Assembly: GCA_027449725.1 (NCBI GenBank)
Contig: DAIDLB010000214.1
Coordinates: 1 to 5,572 of the forward strand
Direction: 5' to 3'
DNA length: 5,572 bases
From: Chlamydiota bacterium
Lineage (GTDB): Bacteria > Chlamydiota > Chlamydiia > Chlamydiales > SM23-39
In this document: piece by piece, positions 1 to 5,572 of the stretch
Numbering within the stretch: position 1 is the stretch's first letter
How the letters are laid out: every line of letters begins with the position of its first letter
Notes under the pieces: model-generated
Seen by the model: the letters and a program-made list of their open reading frames with translations, nothing else
Told to the model about the DNA's origin: nothing
The model's database searches: none
Position numbers and translations under genes: made by a program

Positions 1-6
1 AACAAA

Positions 7-61
7 GGGTTTCCAAAGGGCTCGCCCTTTGGCAGGGGGTTTGGGGGACGGAGTCCCCAAA
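7..61 (-). repeat. Two-hairpin intergenic repeat, copy A, at the 3' end of icd
   Basis: Two inverted repeats lie side by side. The first pairs 13-20 (CCAAAGGG) with 25-32 (CCCTTTGG) around a CTCG loop. The second pairs 40-49 with 53-61 (GTCCCCAAA) around a GGA loop, with one bulged G. The second arm ends directly at the icd stop codon (TAA, 62-64 on the minus strand), so icd mRNA folds immediately after its stop. A related arrangement recurs at 2591-2650 behind nhaD, with the shared block GGGTTTCCAAAGGGC (7-21 here, 2595-2609 there). Read on the minus strand the element ends in CCCTTTGTT, so it could work as a weak terminator or as a 3' mRNA-stabilising structure. It resembles REP-type palindromic repeats. 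The left edge of the window may cut it. Confidence 0.7.
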
Positions 62-1480
62 TTAAAAGCCCGGTTTGCCTGCAAACGTGTAGAGGTTCTC
101 CGACTTGATCACCTCGATGCCGACGCGGTCGAAGGCGTCGAGGATCTGGATCAGGTCGTGTTGCGATACGGCGACGTTGTCGTGGCCGAGGAAGCGGCAG
201 CGCCACTGTTCGATGCAAAACGTCTCCGGCTGCCCTTCCGGCCAGACGCGGACGCCGCGGTTCGTCACCATCTTGAGATGGAGCGGCCCGATCGCGATAT
301 GCGAGATGCGGGAGAAAAAGAGCGTCAAAGGGGGCTTGTGGTAGATGAAGACGTCGATGCCGACGAGCTTCCGATCTTCAAACGGCCCCTCCGAGAGCGG
401 GGGAGCGGGCGTATGGGGGAACGATTTATAAGTTACGGGGGGGAGCTGTTCGGGCCCCTTTCCGAGATTGGCTGCGACGGCCTTGGCAAATTCTTTCGTT
501 CCGGCTTTTTCGCGGCTGACGCCCTCTTTGTAGATGTCGTAGGTATGGATTCCCTCTTCCAGGGTGCGGAGCCACCCGTTATGGATCCGCTCCGCTACTC
601 TTTCTTGCCCGAGGTGGACCAGCATTTGCACGGCGCCGAGGAGGAGGCCCGACGGGTTGGCCACATTTTGACCCGCACGGCGGGGCGCCGACCCGTGGAT
701 CGCCTCGAACATCGCGCCATGATCGCCGATATTGGCTGACCCGGCCAGGCCGACCGATCCTGCAATCTGCGCCGCCACGTCGGAGAGGATGTCGCCATAG
801 AGGTTCGGCATGACGAGGACGTCGAAGATCTCCGGCGTATCGGCGAGCTTCGCCGCCCCGATATCGACGATCCAGTGCTCATTGAGGATGTCGGGATATT
901 CTTTGGCGATCTCGTCAAAGACTTTGTGGAAGAGGCCGTCGGAAAATTTCATGATGTTGTCTTTCATGAAGAGGGTCACCTTTTTCCGCCCATGCCGCTT
1001 GGCATATTCGAACGCGTAGCGGACGATCTTTTCCGACCCCTGGCGCGAAATAATCTTCAGAGACTGGCAGACATTCGGCGACTGCCGATATTCAATGCCG
1101 GCATAAAGGTCCTCTTCATTTTCGCGGACGATGACGACATCCATCTCGGGATGCTTCGTATCGACGAAAGGGAAGTAGGAGACGCAGGGCCTTACATTCG
1201 CGTAGAGGCCGAGCGTCGTCCGTACCGTGACGTTCAAGCTCTTGAACCCGCCTCCCTGCGGCGTCGTGATCGGCGCCTTCAAAAAGGCTTTCGTATGCCG
1301 GATCACCTCCCACGTCTTCGGGTCCATGCCGGTCGCAATGCCCCGCAAGTAGACCTTCTCGCCGATCTCCACCTCATGCAGCTCAAGCTCGGCGCCGGCG
1401 GCATTCAAAATAAACAAGGTCGCATCCATGATCTCAGGGCCGATGCCATCGCCTTTGGCGATCGCGACAGGAATCTTCAT
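62..1480 (-). CDS. icd: Isocitrate dehydrogenase [NADP], long form with extra C-terminal domain
   Basis: This 472-residue cytosolic enzyme oxidatively decarboxylates isocitrate to 2-oxoglutarate in the TCA cycle, making NADPH. The nucleotide-binding start is AIAKGDGIGPEI (6-17). Substrate residues align with the E. coli enzyme: S81, N83 and R87 in SLNVTVR, then R97, R119, Y126 and K173; the metal-binding aspartates are D206, D230 and D234 (NLYGDILSD, 226-234). After HGSAP (262-266) stand R267 and R268, where E. coli has the NADP-contacting Lys-Tyr pair, so a basic NADP-type pocket is likely. Residues about 345-472 form an additional domain found in the Thermus and rickettsial/alphaproteobacterial type (about 480-500 aa) and absent from the E. 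coli type. I place the start at ATG 1480 because GGAG lies 9 bases upstream and the GDGIGPE motif begins in the usual place. A TTG at 1537 would add 19 residues that look unrelated to the fold. The gene is divergent from kdsD, and its stop abuts repeat copy A. Family assignment is very secure; cofactor preference is inferred. Confidence 0.95.
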   Translation of the reverse strand: MKIPVAIAKGDGIGPEIMDATLFILNAAGAELELHEVEIGEKVYLRGIATGMDPKTWEVIRHTKAFLKAPITTPQGGGFKSLNVTVRTTLGLYANVRPCVSYFPFVDTKHPEMDVVIVRENEEDLYAGIEYRQSPNVCQSLKIISRQGSEKIVRYAFEYAKRHGRKKVTLFMKDNIMKFSDGLFHKVFDEIAKEYPDILNEHWIVDIGAAKLADTPEIFDVLVMPNLYGDILSDVAAQIAGSVGLAGSANIGDHGAMFEAIHGSAPRRAGQNVANPSGLLLGAVQMLVHLGQERVAERIHNGWLRTLEEGIHTYDIYKEGVSREKAGTKEFAKAVAANLGKGPEQLPPVTYKSFPHTPAPPLSEGPFEDRKLVGIDVFIYHKPPLTLFFSRISHIAIGPLHLKMVTNRGVRVWPEGQPETFCIEQWRCRFLGHDNVAVSQHDLIQILDAFDRVGIEVIKSENLYTFAGKPGF

Positions 1481-1548
1481 CCGCAGTTTCTCCAATAACA
1501 ATCTCTTTAGCCTAGACAATTTTTCCCAAGAGATCAAGAATTGATCCG
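1481..1548. promoter_or_regulatory. Divergent icd/kdsD intergenic spacer
   Basis: These 68 bases separate the starts of icd (minus) and kdsD (plus) and must hold the 5' signals of both unless one is transcribed from inside the other gene. For icd a weak sigma70-like pair can be read on the minus strand: TTGATC, 17 bases, TAGGCT. It matches the consensus poorly in the -10 box. I see no convincing plus-strand promoter for kdsD; the spacer is AT-rich around 1515-1525. The spacer is certain from the gene positions, but the promoter reading is tentative. Confidence 0.4.
1490..1493 (-). promoter_or_regulatory. Ribosome binding site of icd
   Basis: On the minus strand GGAG (1493 down to 1490) stands 9 bases before the ATG at 1480-1478. 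This decides the start: the upstream in-frame TTG at 1537 would make this motif part of the coding sequence. Confidence 0.65.
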
Positions 1549-2508
1549 ATGATCCGCGAACTTCTCAGACAGCAGCAGGGCGCTCTCGACCACTACTTCC
1601 GCCATCTCGTCATTGAACCCGTCGAAGCCGCCCTCCAGATCCTGCAAGAATGCCGGGGAACCCTCATCCTCTCCGGCGTAGGAAAAAGCGGCTATGTCGC
1701 AAAAAAAATCGCCGCCACCCTCCTCTCGATGGGCATCCGCGCCTTCTTCCTCAACCCAATGGAAGCCGTTCACGGCGACCTCGGCTTTGTCGCAAGCTCA
1801 GATCTCTTCCTCCCCTTCAGCAAGAGCGGCGAGTCTCAAGAGCTCCTCGATCTCATCCCCTACATCCGCTCGCGCGGCGCCAAGACCATCGCCATCGTCT
1901 CCAACGACCGCTCACGTCTCGCCCGTCTCGCCGACTTCTCCGTCACCCTCCCCGTCGAAAGGGAGCTCTGCCCCTATGATCTCGCCCCCACAACCTCGAC
2001 AGCCGTGCAGCTCCTCTTCGGCGACCTTCTCGCCATCGCCCTGATGCGCACCAAGCAAATCCCCCTCGAAGAGTTCGCCCGCAACCATCCCGGAGGCTTC
2101 ATCGGCCGCCGCATCTCCCTCAAGACGCACGACCTCATGCTCAAAGGCGAGGCCATCCCCCTCTGCCGCCCAGCCGACCGCCTCCTCGACGCCCTCCACG
2201 AACTCTCCTCGAAACGGTGCGGCTGCCTCCTCGTCGTCGGCCCCGACAAAAAACTCCTCGGCCTCTTCACCGATGGCGATCTCCGCCGCTCCCTCCAATC
2301 CAAAGGAGCCGCCGCCCTCGAAACCTCCCTTCAAGATCTCATGAGCCAATCCCCCCGGACCATCCCCCCGGACCTCCTCGCCCTCGAGGCGCTCCGCCGC
2401 ATGGAAGAAGACCCCGCCCGCCTCATCACCGTCCTCCCCGTCGTCGAAGACGGCGTCGTTGTTGGACTCCTCCGCATGCACGATATCTTGCAAGCAGGGC
2501 TCTCTTAG
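1549..2508 (+). CDS. kdsD: Arabinose-5-phosphate isomerase, KpsF/GutQ family (SIS plus two CBS domains)
   Basis: This cytosolic enzyme of 319 residues interconverts ribulose 5-phosphate and arabinose 5-phosphate, the first step towards Kdo for the lipopolysaccharide inner core. The N-terminal SIS domain (about 35-165) shows GVGKSG (43-48), HGDLGF (75-80) and SKSGES (91-96). The four functional residues of E. coli KdsD (K59, E111, E152, H193) align at a constant offset of 13 with K46, E98, E139 (in RELCPYDLAPTTST) and H180 (in NHPGG), so the active site looks complete. Two CBS domains follow at about 195-250 and 262-319; they contain FTDGDLRR (240-247) and end in LLRMHDILQAGLS, very like E. 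coli. Length is normal for the family. ATG 1549 is preferred: the only ribosome-binding candidate is a weak AAGAA 8 bases upstream, and the frame is closed at 1513-1515 with no other ATG. Codons are strongly C-ending (CTC, ATC, GCC), as in nhaD. It is transcribed away from icd and towards nhaD. Confidence 0.95.
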   Translation: MIRELLRQQQGALDHYFRHLVIEPVEAALQILQECRGTLILSGVGKSGYVAKKIAATLLSMGIRAFFLNPMEAVHGDLGFVASSDLFLPFSKSGESQELLDLIPYIRSRGAKTIAIVSNDRSRLARLADFSVTLPVERELCPYDLAPTTSTAVQLLFGDLLAIALMRTKQIPLEEFARNHPGGFIGRRISLKTHDLMLKGEAIPLCRPADRLLDALHELSSKRCGCLLVVGPDKKLLGLFTDGDLRRSLQSKGAAALETSLQDLMSQSPRTIPPDLLALEALRRMEEDPARLITVLPVVEDGVVVGLLRMHDILQAGLS

Positions 2509-2552
2509 AGACTGTCCATAAACGTAGCTTCGTCCTTTAGAATCCTATTTAT

Positions 2553-2589
2553 TTTTTATGCGGATGCACGGAGTGCATCCGCATAAAAA
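2553..2589. repeat. Perfect long palindrome between convergent kdsD and nhaD
   Basis: Arms of 17 bases (TTTTTATGCGGATGCAC at 2553-2569 and its exact complement at 2573-2589) flank a 3-base GGA loop. It sits 44 bases after the kdsD stop and would form a very stable hairpin in RNA from either strand. The polarity is unlike a normal intrinsic terminator: the T tract is on the 5' side and the A tract on the 3' side on both strands, so neither transcript has a U run after the stem. It touches repeat copy B, and its tip (ACGGAGT) also occurs at the tip of a hairpin in copy A (48-54). It may stall or insulate convergent transcription, or be a mobile palindromic repeat. The structure is certain; the function is unknown. 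Confidence 0.75.
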
Positions 2590-2590
2590 G

Positions 2591-2650
2591 AAAGGGGTTT
2601 CCAAAGGGCGAAGCCTTTTGGCGGGGATCTTAAGGGGCTGAGCCCCTTAA
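2591..2650 (-). repeat. Two-hairpin intergenic repeat, copy B, at the 3' end of nhaD
   Basis: This is the second copy of the element at 7-61. The first hairpin pairs 2601-2609 with 2613-2621 around a GAA loop; one pair is G-T on the plus strand and A-C in the nhaD transcript. The second pairs TTAAGGGGC (2630-2638) with GCCCCTTAA (2642-2650) around TGA. The nhaD stop codon (2647-2649) lies inside the last arm, so the repeat supplies the stop. Read in the nhaD direction the element ends in CCCCTTTCTTTTTATGC, whose pyrimidine run could help termination. The second stem differs in sequence from copy A while keeping the same shape, which suggests the fold is conserved. Confidence 0.7.
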
Positions 2651-3930
2651 AACACAGCTTGCTGGAGGAGATAGACGCCCATGCCGAAGAGGTAGCTGAT
2701 GAGGGCGATGAGGCTGGCTTTTTTGAGGTACCAGCCAAAGGAGACTTTTTCCATGCCCATGTAGGCGACGCCGGCAGCGGAGCCGATGACGAGGATGCTG
2801 CCGCCGGTGCCGGCGCAGTAGGCGAGCATCTGCCAAAGGGAAGAGTCCATGGGGTAGGCTTCGAGGCTGTACATCCCCATGCCGGCGGCGACGAGCGGGA
2901 CGTTATCGACGACGGCGGAGAGGAGGCCGATGATCGTTGCGATGGCGGCCAGGTTGCCGACGGTTTGGTCGAGGAAGACGGCGAGGTCGCGCAGGATGCC
3001 AATGGCGTCGAGAGAGCCGATGCAGAGCAGGATGCCGAAAAAGAAGAGGACTCCCGAGGTGTCGATTTTTGTGAGGATGTGGGGGACGAGAAGGTGCTCT
3101 CTACGCTCGTATTTGTAGTGCATCAGGTCGGTGATGACCCAGAGGGCGCCGAGGGCGATGAGGATGGCCATGAAAGGGGGGAGGCCTGTGAGGCCTTTGA
3201 AGATAGGGACGAAGATGAGGCCCCCGAGGCCGCACCAGAAGATGAGGCGTGCGCCGGGCTCCGGTTCTTCCTCGTGGGCTTTTGCGACGATGTTGGGATA
3301 GCGCCCTTTCAGGTTCCATCCGAAAAGGATGAGCGCGAGGATGAAGGAGAGGAAGCTTGGCAGGAAGAGCGATTTCATCACCATCGTCGTGCTGATGTTT
3401 CCGTTGATCCAGAGCATCGTCGTTGTTACGTCGCCGATCGGCGTCCAGGCGCCGCCCGCGTTGGCTGCGAGGACGATCATCGCGCCGAGGGCGAGCCGTT
3501 CATTCCGGTCGGATACGAGTTTACGGAGGAGCGAGACCATGACAATGGTTGTCGTCAGGTTGTCGAGGATGGCTGAGAGGAAAAAGGCGACGAAGCCCAT
3601 GATCCAAAGGAGTTTTCGCTTCGAGCTCGTCTGAATTACATTGGTGATGATCCGGAAGCCCCTGTGGGAGTCGACCAGCTCTACCAGCGTCATGGCGCCG
3701 AGGAGGAAGAAGATGATCTGGCTGACGCTGCCGAGATGCTCGGAGAGAAGCGAGGTGTTTTCAGTTAACGCGCTTCCCTTGATGAGAAAGAGAAACATCC
3801 AGGTGAAGACGGCCATGATGAGGGCCGAGGCGGTCTTGTTGATCCTGATCGAATGCTCGAAGATGATCGCGAAATATCCGATCGCAAAAACGAGAATGAT
3901 GAACAGGTGGGCGGCTGTTTCTCCAAGCAT
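2647..3930 (-). CDS. nhaD: Sodium/proton antiporter, NhaD family
   Basis: This inner-membrane protein of 427 residues belongs to the ion transporter superfamily that includes NhaD and arsenite permease ArsB. NhaD exchanges Na+ (or Li+) for H+, usually for sodium and pH homeostasis. Hydrophobic segments run from about 8-25 and 36-52 to 404-423, with roughly a dozen membrane spans. Family motifs are visible in both halves: LDNLTTT (122-128) and NAGGAWTPIGDVTTT (157-171) in the first, and SAVVDNVPLVAA (338-349) with GTGGSILVIGSAAGVA (374-389) in the second. D123, T126, D167, D342 and N343 are in positions expected to matter for ion binding in studied NhaD proteins, judged from motif context. ATG 3930 has AAGGA about 9 bases upstream. 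The stop lies inside a hairpin of repeat copy B. The porin terminator (3984-4024) lies just upstream, so nhaD should have its own promoter, but I see no clear one in 3931-3983. The family is secure; the transported ion is by homology. Confidence 0.92.
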   Translation of the reverse strand: MLGETAAHLFIILVFAIGYFAIIFEHSIRINKTASALIMAVFTWMFLFLIKGSALTENTSLLSEHLGSVSQIIFFLLGAMTLVELVDSHRGFRIITNVIQTSSKRKLLWIMGFVAFFLSAILDNLTTTIVMVSLLRKLVSDRNERLALGAMIVLAANAGGAWTPIGDVTTTMLWINGNISTTMVMKSLFLPSFLSFILALILFGWNLKGRYPNIVAKAHEEEPEPGARLIFWCGLGGLIFVPIFKGLTGLPPFMAILIALGALWVITDLMHYKYERREHLLVPHILTKIDTSGVLFFFGILLCIGSLDAIGILRDLAVFLDQTVGNLAAIATIIGLLSAVVDNVPLVAAGMGMYSLEAYPMDSSLWQMLAYCAGTGGSILVIGSAAGVAYMGMEKVSFGWYLKKASLIALISYLFGMGVYLLQQAVF

Positions 3931-3983
3931 GGGTCAATTCCTTTTTTAAATTAAGGGTAGCGCGTTCTTCGGAATATTTCCAG

Positions 3984-4024
3984 AAACAAAAAGGCCCTGC
4001 GAGGCATTTGCCTCGCAGAGCCTT
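3984..4024 (-). terminator. Intrinsic terminator of the MOMP-like porin gene
   Basis: Arms 3991-4005 and 4010-4024 form a 15-bp stem around a 4-base loop. In the minus-strand transcript every position pairs, with a single G-U wobble where the plus-strand DNA shows C against A. The stem is followed by UUUUUGUUU. It begins 25 bases past the porin stop at 4050. The polarity fits only minus-strand transcription, which separates the porin from nhaD. Confidence 0.9.
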
Positions 4025-4049
4025 CTCTCGAATTCAGAGAGACGCCGGA

Positions 4050-5210
4050 TTAGATGTCGAATCTGACGTTCAGGGAGAATCCGTTCAGGGTCAGGTTGCC
4101 GCGGCTTACCGTATCGCTCTGTATGATGGTGCCTGGTGATGCTGTCCCATTTCCGTAGATCCTTCTCATGTTCATCTGGTTCCACCATTCATGGAATTCA
4201 TAAGCAGCGGCGATCTGGATGCGGTATTTCTGCTTATTGAAATACTTGTTCCAGGCAATCCCTAGCTCGATGTCCATGTTCGGCACGTTCTGATAGAACT
4301 CTTCTTCTATTTCGAACCCTTGGGAAGAACCTACGGTCGCGCCAGTTTGGTTCACGTTCTGATCGATTTCGAATTTACCGAAGAGAAGCGATGCGGCGAT
4401 GTTGCCGAATAGGTTCCAGCCTTTGCCGATGATCCAATCCGTCTTGATCCCAGCTCTGGATCCGAAGCCCCAGAAATCATTTTCGCCATGATGTACTGTC
4501 CCGGAGAGTGCGGAATTATATGTGCCCCCGTAGTGTGCGGAGAAGTGCTGGTCAATCCATCCTGCTCGAAGGCCAAAGAACGGATTGAAAACCAGGTAGC
4601 GGCTCACGTGGTAGGGTTTACCGAGTTTCGCATCAAGAACGTTGTAATGAGCATTCCATACTGCTCCTGCCGTCGTCCAGGTGGTGCTTATAGTTTGAGG
4701 TGCGATCCAAAGAGGGATGAGAACGTCGTTATTTGCCCCCGAGAACCGTTTTGCGTCGGTGATGTTGACCCAAGTCCACTCAAATTCAAGGTTCCACGCG
4801 TCGTGGTTGACGTAGAATCCTAAGCCCACGCGCATCCCCGGGTTGTAGTGCCAGTCATGATTGTCGGTAGAGAAGTTCAGCACCTGGCCGTTCAAGATCT
4901 GCTGATTATCGCTATTGGAGTTACGGAGCGCAAATGCCATACCGTCTTGCTTTGCCTGCAAGGCGAGCCCTGTAACGTTTATATAAAAATCTCTTGGGCA
5001 ATTCAGATCCACATCCATCGGGTATGCAAATCCAAACGGTCCAGGACGCGGCTCTTCGCAGCAGATATCGGGTTTCTGGTCGCAAGGGCCTCTCGGCATT
5101 GTATCTCTTTGATCTGAGCATGGGGCTTTTGGCATGGCAACTGCACTCGTCGCAGCAAACGCCAGCGCCGCTGTTCCCAAAACACGGCTCAAGGAATGGT
5201 TCCAATTCAT
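4050..5210 (-). CDS. MOMP-like outer membrane porin of environmental chlamydiae
   Basis: This is a predicted secreted beta-barrel of 386 residues. A signal peptide covers 1-25 (hydrophobic LGTAALAFAA, cleavage likely after AVA at 23-25). The mature N-terminus has five cysteines, C31, C43, C50, C51 and C71, within 46 residues; residues 72-386 contain none. The pattern CCEEPRPGPFGFAYP (50-64) and LNCPRDFYINVTGLALQAKQDG (69-90) is one I recognise from MOMP-like proteins of Waddlia, Simkania and relatives. The rest alternates polar and hydrophobic residues in strand-like blocks rich in Trp, Tyr, Asn and Gly. The last strand (LTLNGFSLNVRFDI) ends in Ile rather than the usual terminal Phe. Its role is probably passive solute entry and wall rigidity through disulfide cross-links, since these bacteria have little peptidoglycan. 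ATG 5210 has GGAG 9 bases upstream. G+C is lower than in the metabolic genes (27 of 60 at 4201-4260). A strong terminator and a probable promoter flank it, so it looks monocistronic. Family membership is fairly sure; the pore substrate is unknown. Confidence 0.85.
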   Translation of the reverse strand: MNWNHSLSRVLGTAALAFAATSAVAMPKAPCSDQRDTMPRGPCDQKPDICCEEPRPGPFGFAYPMDVDLNCPRDFYINVTGLALQAKQDGMAFALRNSNSDNQQILNGQVLNFSTDNHDWHYNPGMRVGLGFYVNHDAWNLEFEWTWVNITDAKRFSGANNDVLIPLWIAPQTISTTWTTAGAVWNAHYNVLDAKLGKPYHVSRYLVFNPFFGLRAGWIDQHFSAHYGGTYNSALSGTVHHGENDFWGFGSRAGIKTDWIIGKGWNLFGNIAASLLFGKFEIDQNVNQTGATVGSSQGFEIEEEFYQNVPNMDIELGIAWNKYFNKQKYRIQIAAAYEFHEWWNQMNMRRIYGNGTASPGTIIQSDTVSRGNLTLNGFSLNVRFDI

Positions 5211-5320
5211 AAAACGGTCTCCATAGTGTTCATGTCTTACAACAAGAAACCCGCTCCGCCTGAAGCATGTAAATCCTGCTTCGAGACCCTATGCCCAAGG
5301 GATGCAGTTTCTCTAACCCC

Positions 5321-5370
5321 AGACAATAGGAATTCCATGTCAATATTGGCAATAAAAAAATTTATTGTCA
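5321..5370 (-). promoter_or_regulatory. Probable porin promoter with repeated GNCAATA motifs
   Basis: On the minus strand TTGCCA (5352-5347), an 18-base spacer and TATTGT (5328-5323) form a plausible sigma70-type promoter, giving a leader of roughly 105 bases before the porin ATG. Just upstream of the -35 box lies a pure A/T stretch (5351-5366) that could act as an UP element and is itself an inverted repeat (CAATAAA, AAAA, TTTATTG, 5350-5367). Four copies of GNCAATA fall in this segment: 5322-5328, 5339-5345, 5348-5354 and, inverted, 5363-5369. Two of them overlap the proposed -10 and -35 boxes, so a repressor or activator site is possible. This is a by-eye reading; no regulator is identified. 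Confidence 0.45.
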
Positions 5371-5438
5371 GAAAAATGAAGGGAAACAGCTATGGGCGGA
5401 TGCAAAAATGCAGTGATTTTTTATGAATTTTAACTCTT

Positions 5439-5572
5439 ATGTATCAATCGGATAGGAACACGAAAAAACAGGGCGCTTGCAGAGAAAGTCTACTCTGCTT
5501 TGCTAAACACTACGCGGAAGAGGCTGACGGTTTATCGGTTTTAGAAAACTTGATGGCCGAAGATAAGGACAA
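5439..5572 (+). CDS. Possible 5' end of an unrecognised gene, cut by the window
   Basis: From ATG 5439 one frame stays open for 44 codons to the window edge, starting MYQSDRNTKKQGACRESL and continuing into an acidic stretch (HYAEEADGLSVLENLMAEDKD). All three minus-strand frames contain a stop between 5440 and 5572, so this is the most coding-like frame here. An in-frame stop at 5424-5426 limits the start to this ATG. No good ribosome binding site precedes it. I do not recognise the sequence and give no function. It would be divergent from the porin gene, with a spacer of 228 bases. A chance open frame of this length is quite possible. Confidence 0.35.
   Translation, partial: MYQSDRNTKKQGACRESLLCFAKHYAEEADGLSVLENLMAEDKD

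Noticed and set aside
29..739. Plus-strand open frame of 236 codons antisense to icd
   Set aside because: It is a mirror of the GC-rich icd coding sequence, with low-complexity Arg/Asp/Ala content and no domain; icd is unambiguous on the other strand.
875..1498. Plus-strand open frame of 207 codons antisense to the first part of icd
   Set aside because: It lies wholly within icd, has no recognisable fold, and its openness follows from icd codon bias.
1481..1537. N-terminal extension of icd from TTG 1537 (19 extra residues)
   Set aside because: The added residues have no counterpart in the family, and a good GGAG site precedes ATG 1480.
1912..2493. Minus-strand frame of 193 codons inside kdsD, very rich in Glu, Gly and Ala
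   Set aside because: The acidic composition is the complement of C-ending kdsD codons; kdsD has all its catalytic residues.
2659..3576. Plus-strand frame of 305 codons antisense to nhaD, very acidic
   Set aside because: It is the reverse complement of hydrophobic, C-ending codons of nhaD; the composition is typical of antisense shadows, without any domain.
3971..3981. Short inverted repeat GGAA..TTCC upstream of nhaD as an operator
   Set aside because: Arms of four bases in AT-rich DNA are expected by chance, and no promoter could be placed beside it.
5401..5412. TGCA-AAAA-TGCA inverted repeat upstream of the right-edge frame
   Set aside because: Each arm is a four-base self-complementary word and it is not tied to a convincing promoter; too weak to annotate.
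5196..5426. Plus-strand frame of 76 codons over the porin start and promoter region
   Set aside because: It overlaps the porin signal peptide and the proposed promoter, shows no family resemblance and no ribosome binding site.

Overview
The window most likely comes from a member of the phylum Chlamydiota outside the family Chlamydiaceae, i.e. an 'environmental' chlamydia of the Parachlamydia/Waddlia/Simkania breadth. The main reason is the protein encoded at 4050-5210 (minus). It has a signal peptide, then a cysteine-rich N-terminal segment with a CCEEP..GPFGFAYP..LNCPRDFY pattern that I recognise from the MOMP-like porins of these groups. An NADP-type isocitrate dehydrogenase fits as well, because Chlamydiaceae have lost this TCA step while environmental chlamydiae keep it. 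The three metabolic and transport genes are GC-rich with C-ending codons (39 of 60 bases G+C at 1921-1980). That is high for the cultured environmental chlamydiae I know of, so an uncultured lineage is likely. The taxonomic call is inference from a few genes.

Layout. At the left edge (about 7-61) is a two-hairpin repeat abutting the stop codon of icd (62-1480, minus). A 68-bp divergent spacer separates icd from kdsD (1549-2508, plus). The convergent gap between kdsD and nhaD holds a perfect 17-bp-arm palindrome (2553-2589), followed directly by a second copy of the two-hairpin repeat (2591-2650), whose last arm contains the nhaD stop codon. nhaD (2647-3930, minus) lies downstream of a strong intrinsic terminator (3984-4024) that ends the MOMP-like porin gene (4050-5210, minus). 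Upstream of the porin gene is an AT-rich region of about 230 bp with a plausible promoter and four copies of a GNCAATA motif. From 5439 to the right edge one frame stays open and may be the start of an unrecognised plus-strand gene.

How the genes relate. They do not form one operon: each has its own flanking signals and the orientations alternate. Functionally they cover core metabolism (isocitrate to 2-oxoglutarate), the first committed step towards Kdo for the LPS inner core (KdsD), sodium/proton homeostasis in the inner membrane (NhaD) and an outer-membrane porin. KdsD and the porin both concern the outer membrane, but nothing here shows co-regulation.

I found no tRNA, rRNA, CRISPR array, transposase or prophage gene. 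The parts least explained by ordinary annotation are the repeat elements fused to gene 3' ends, the palindrome whose T and A tracts have the wrong polarity for a terminator, and the motif cluster at the porin promoter.
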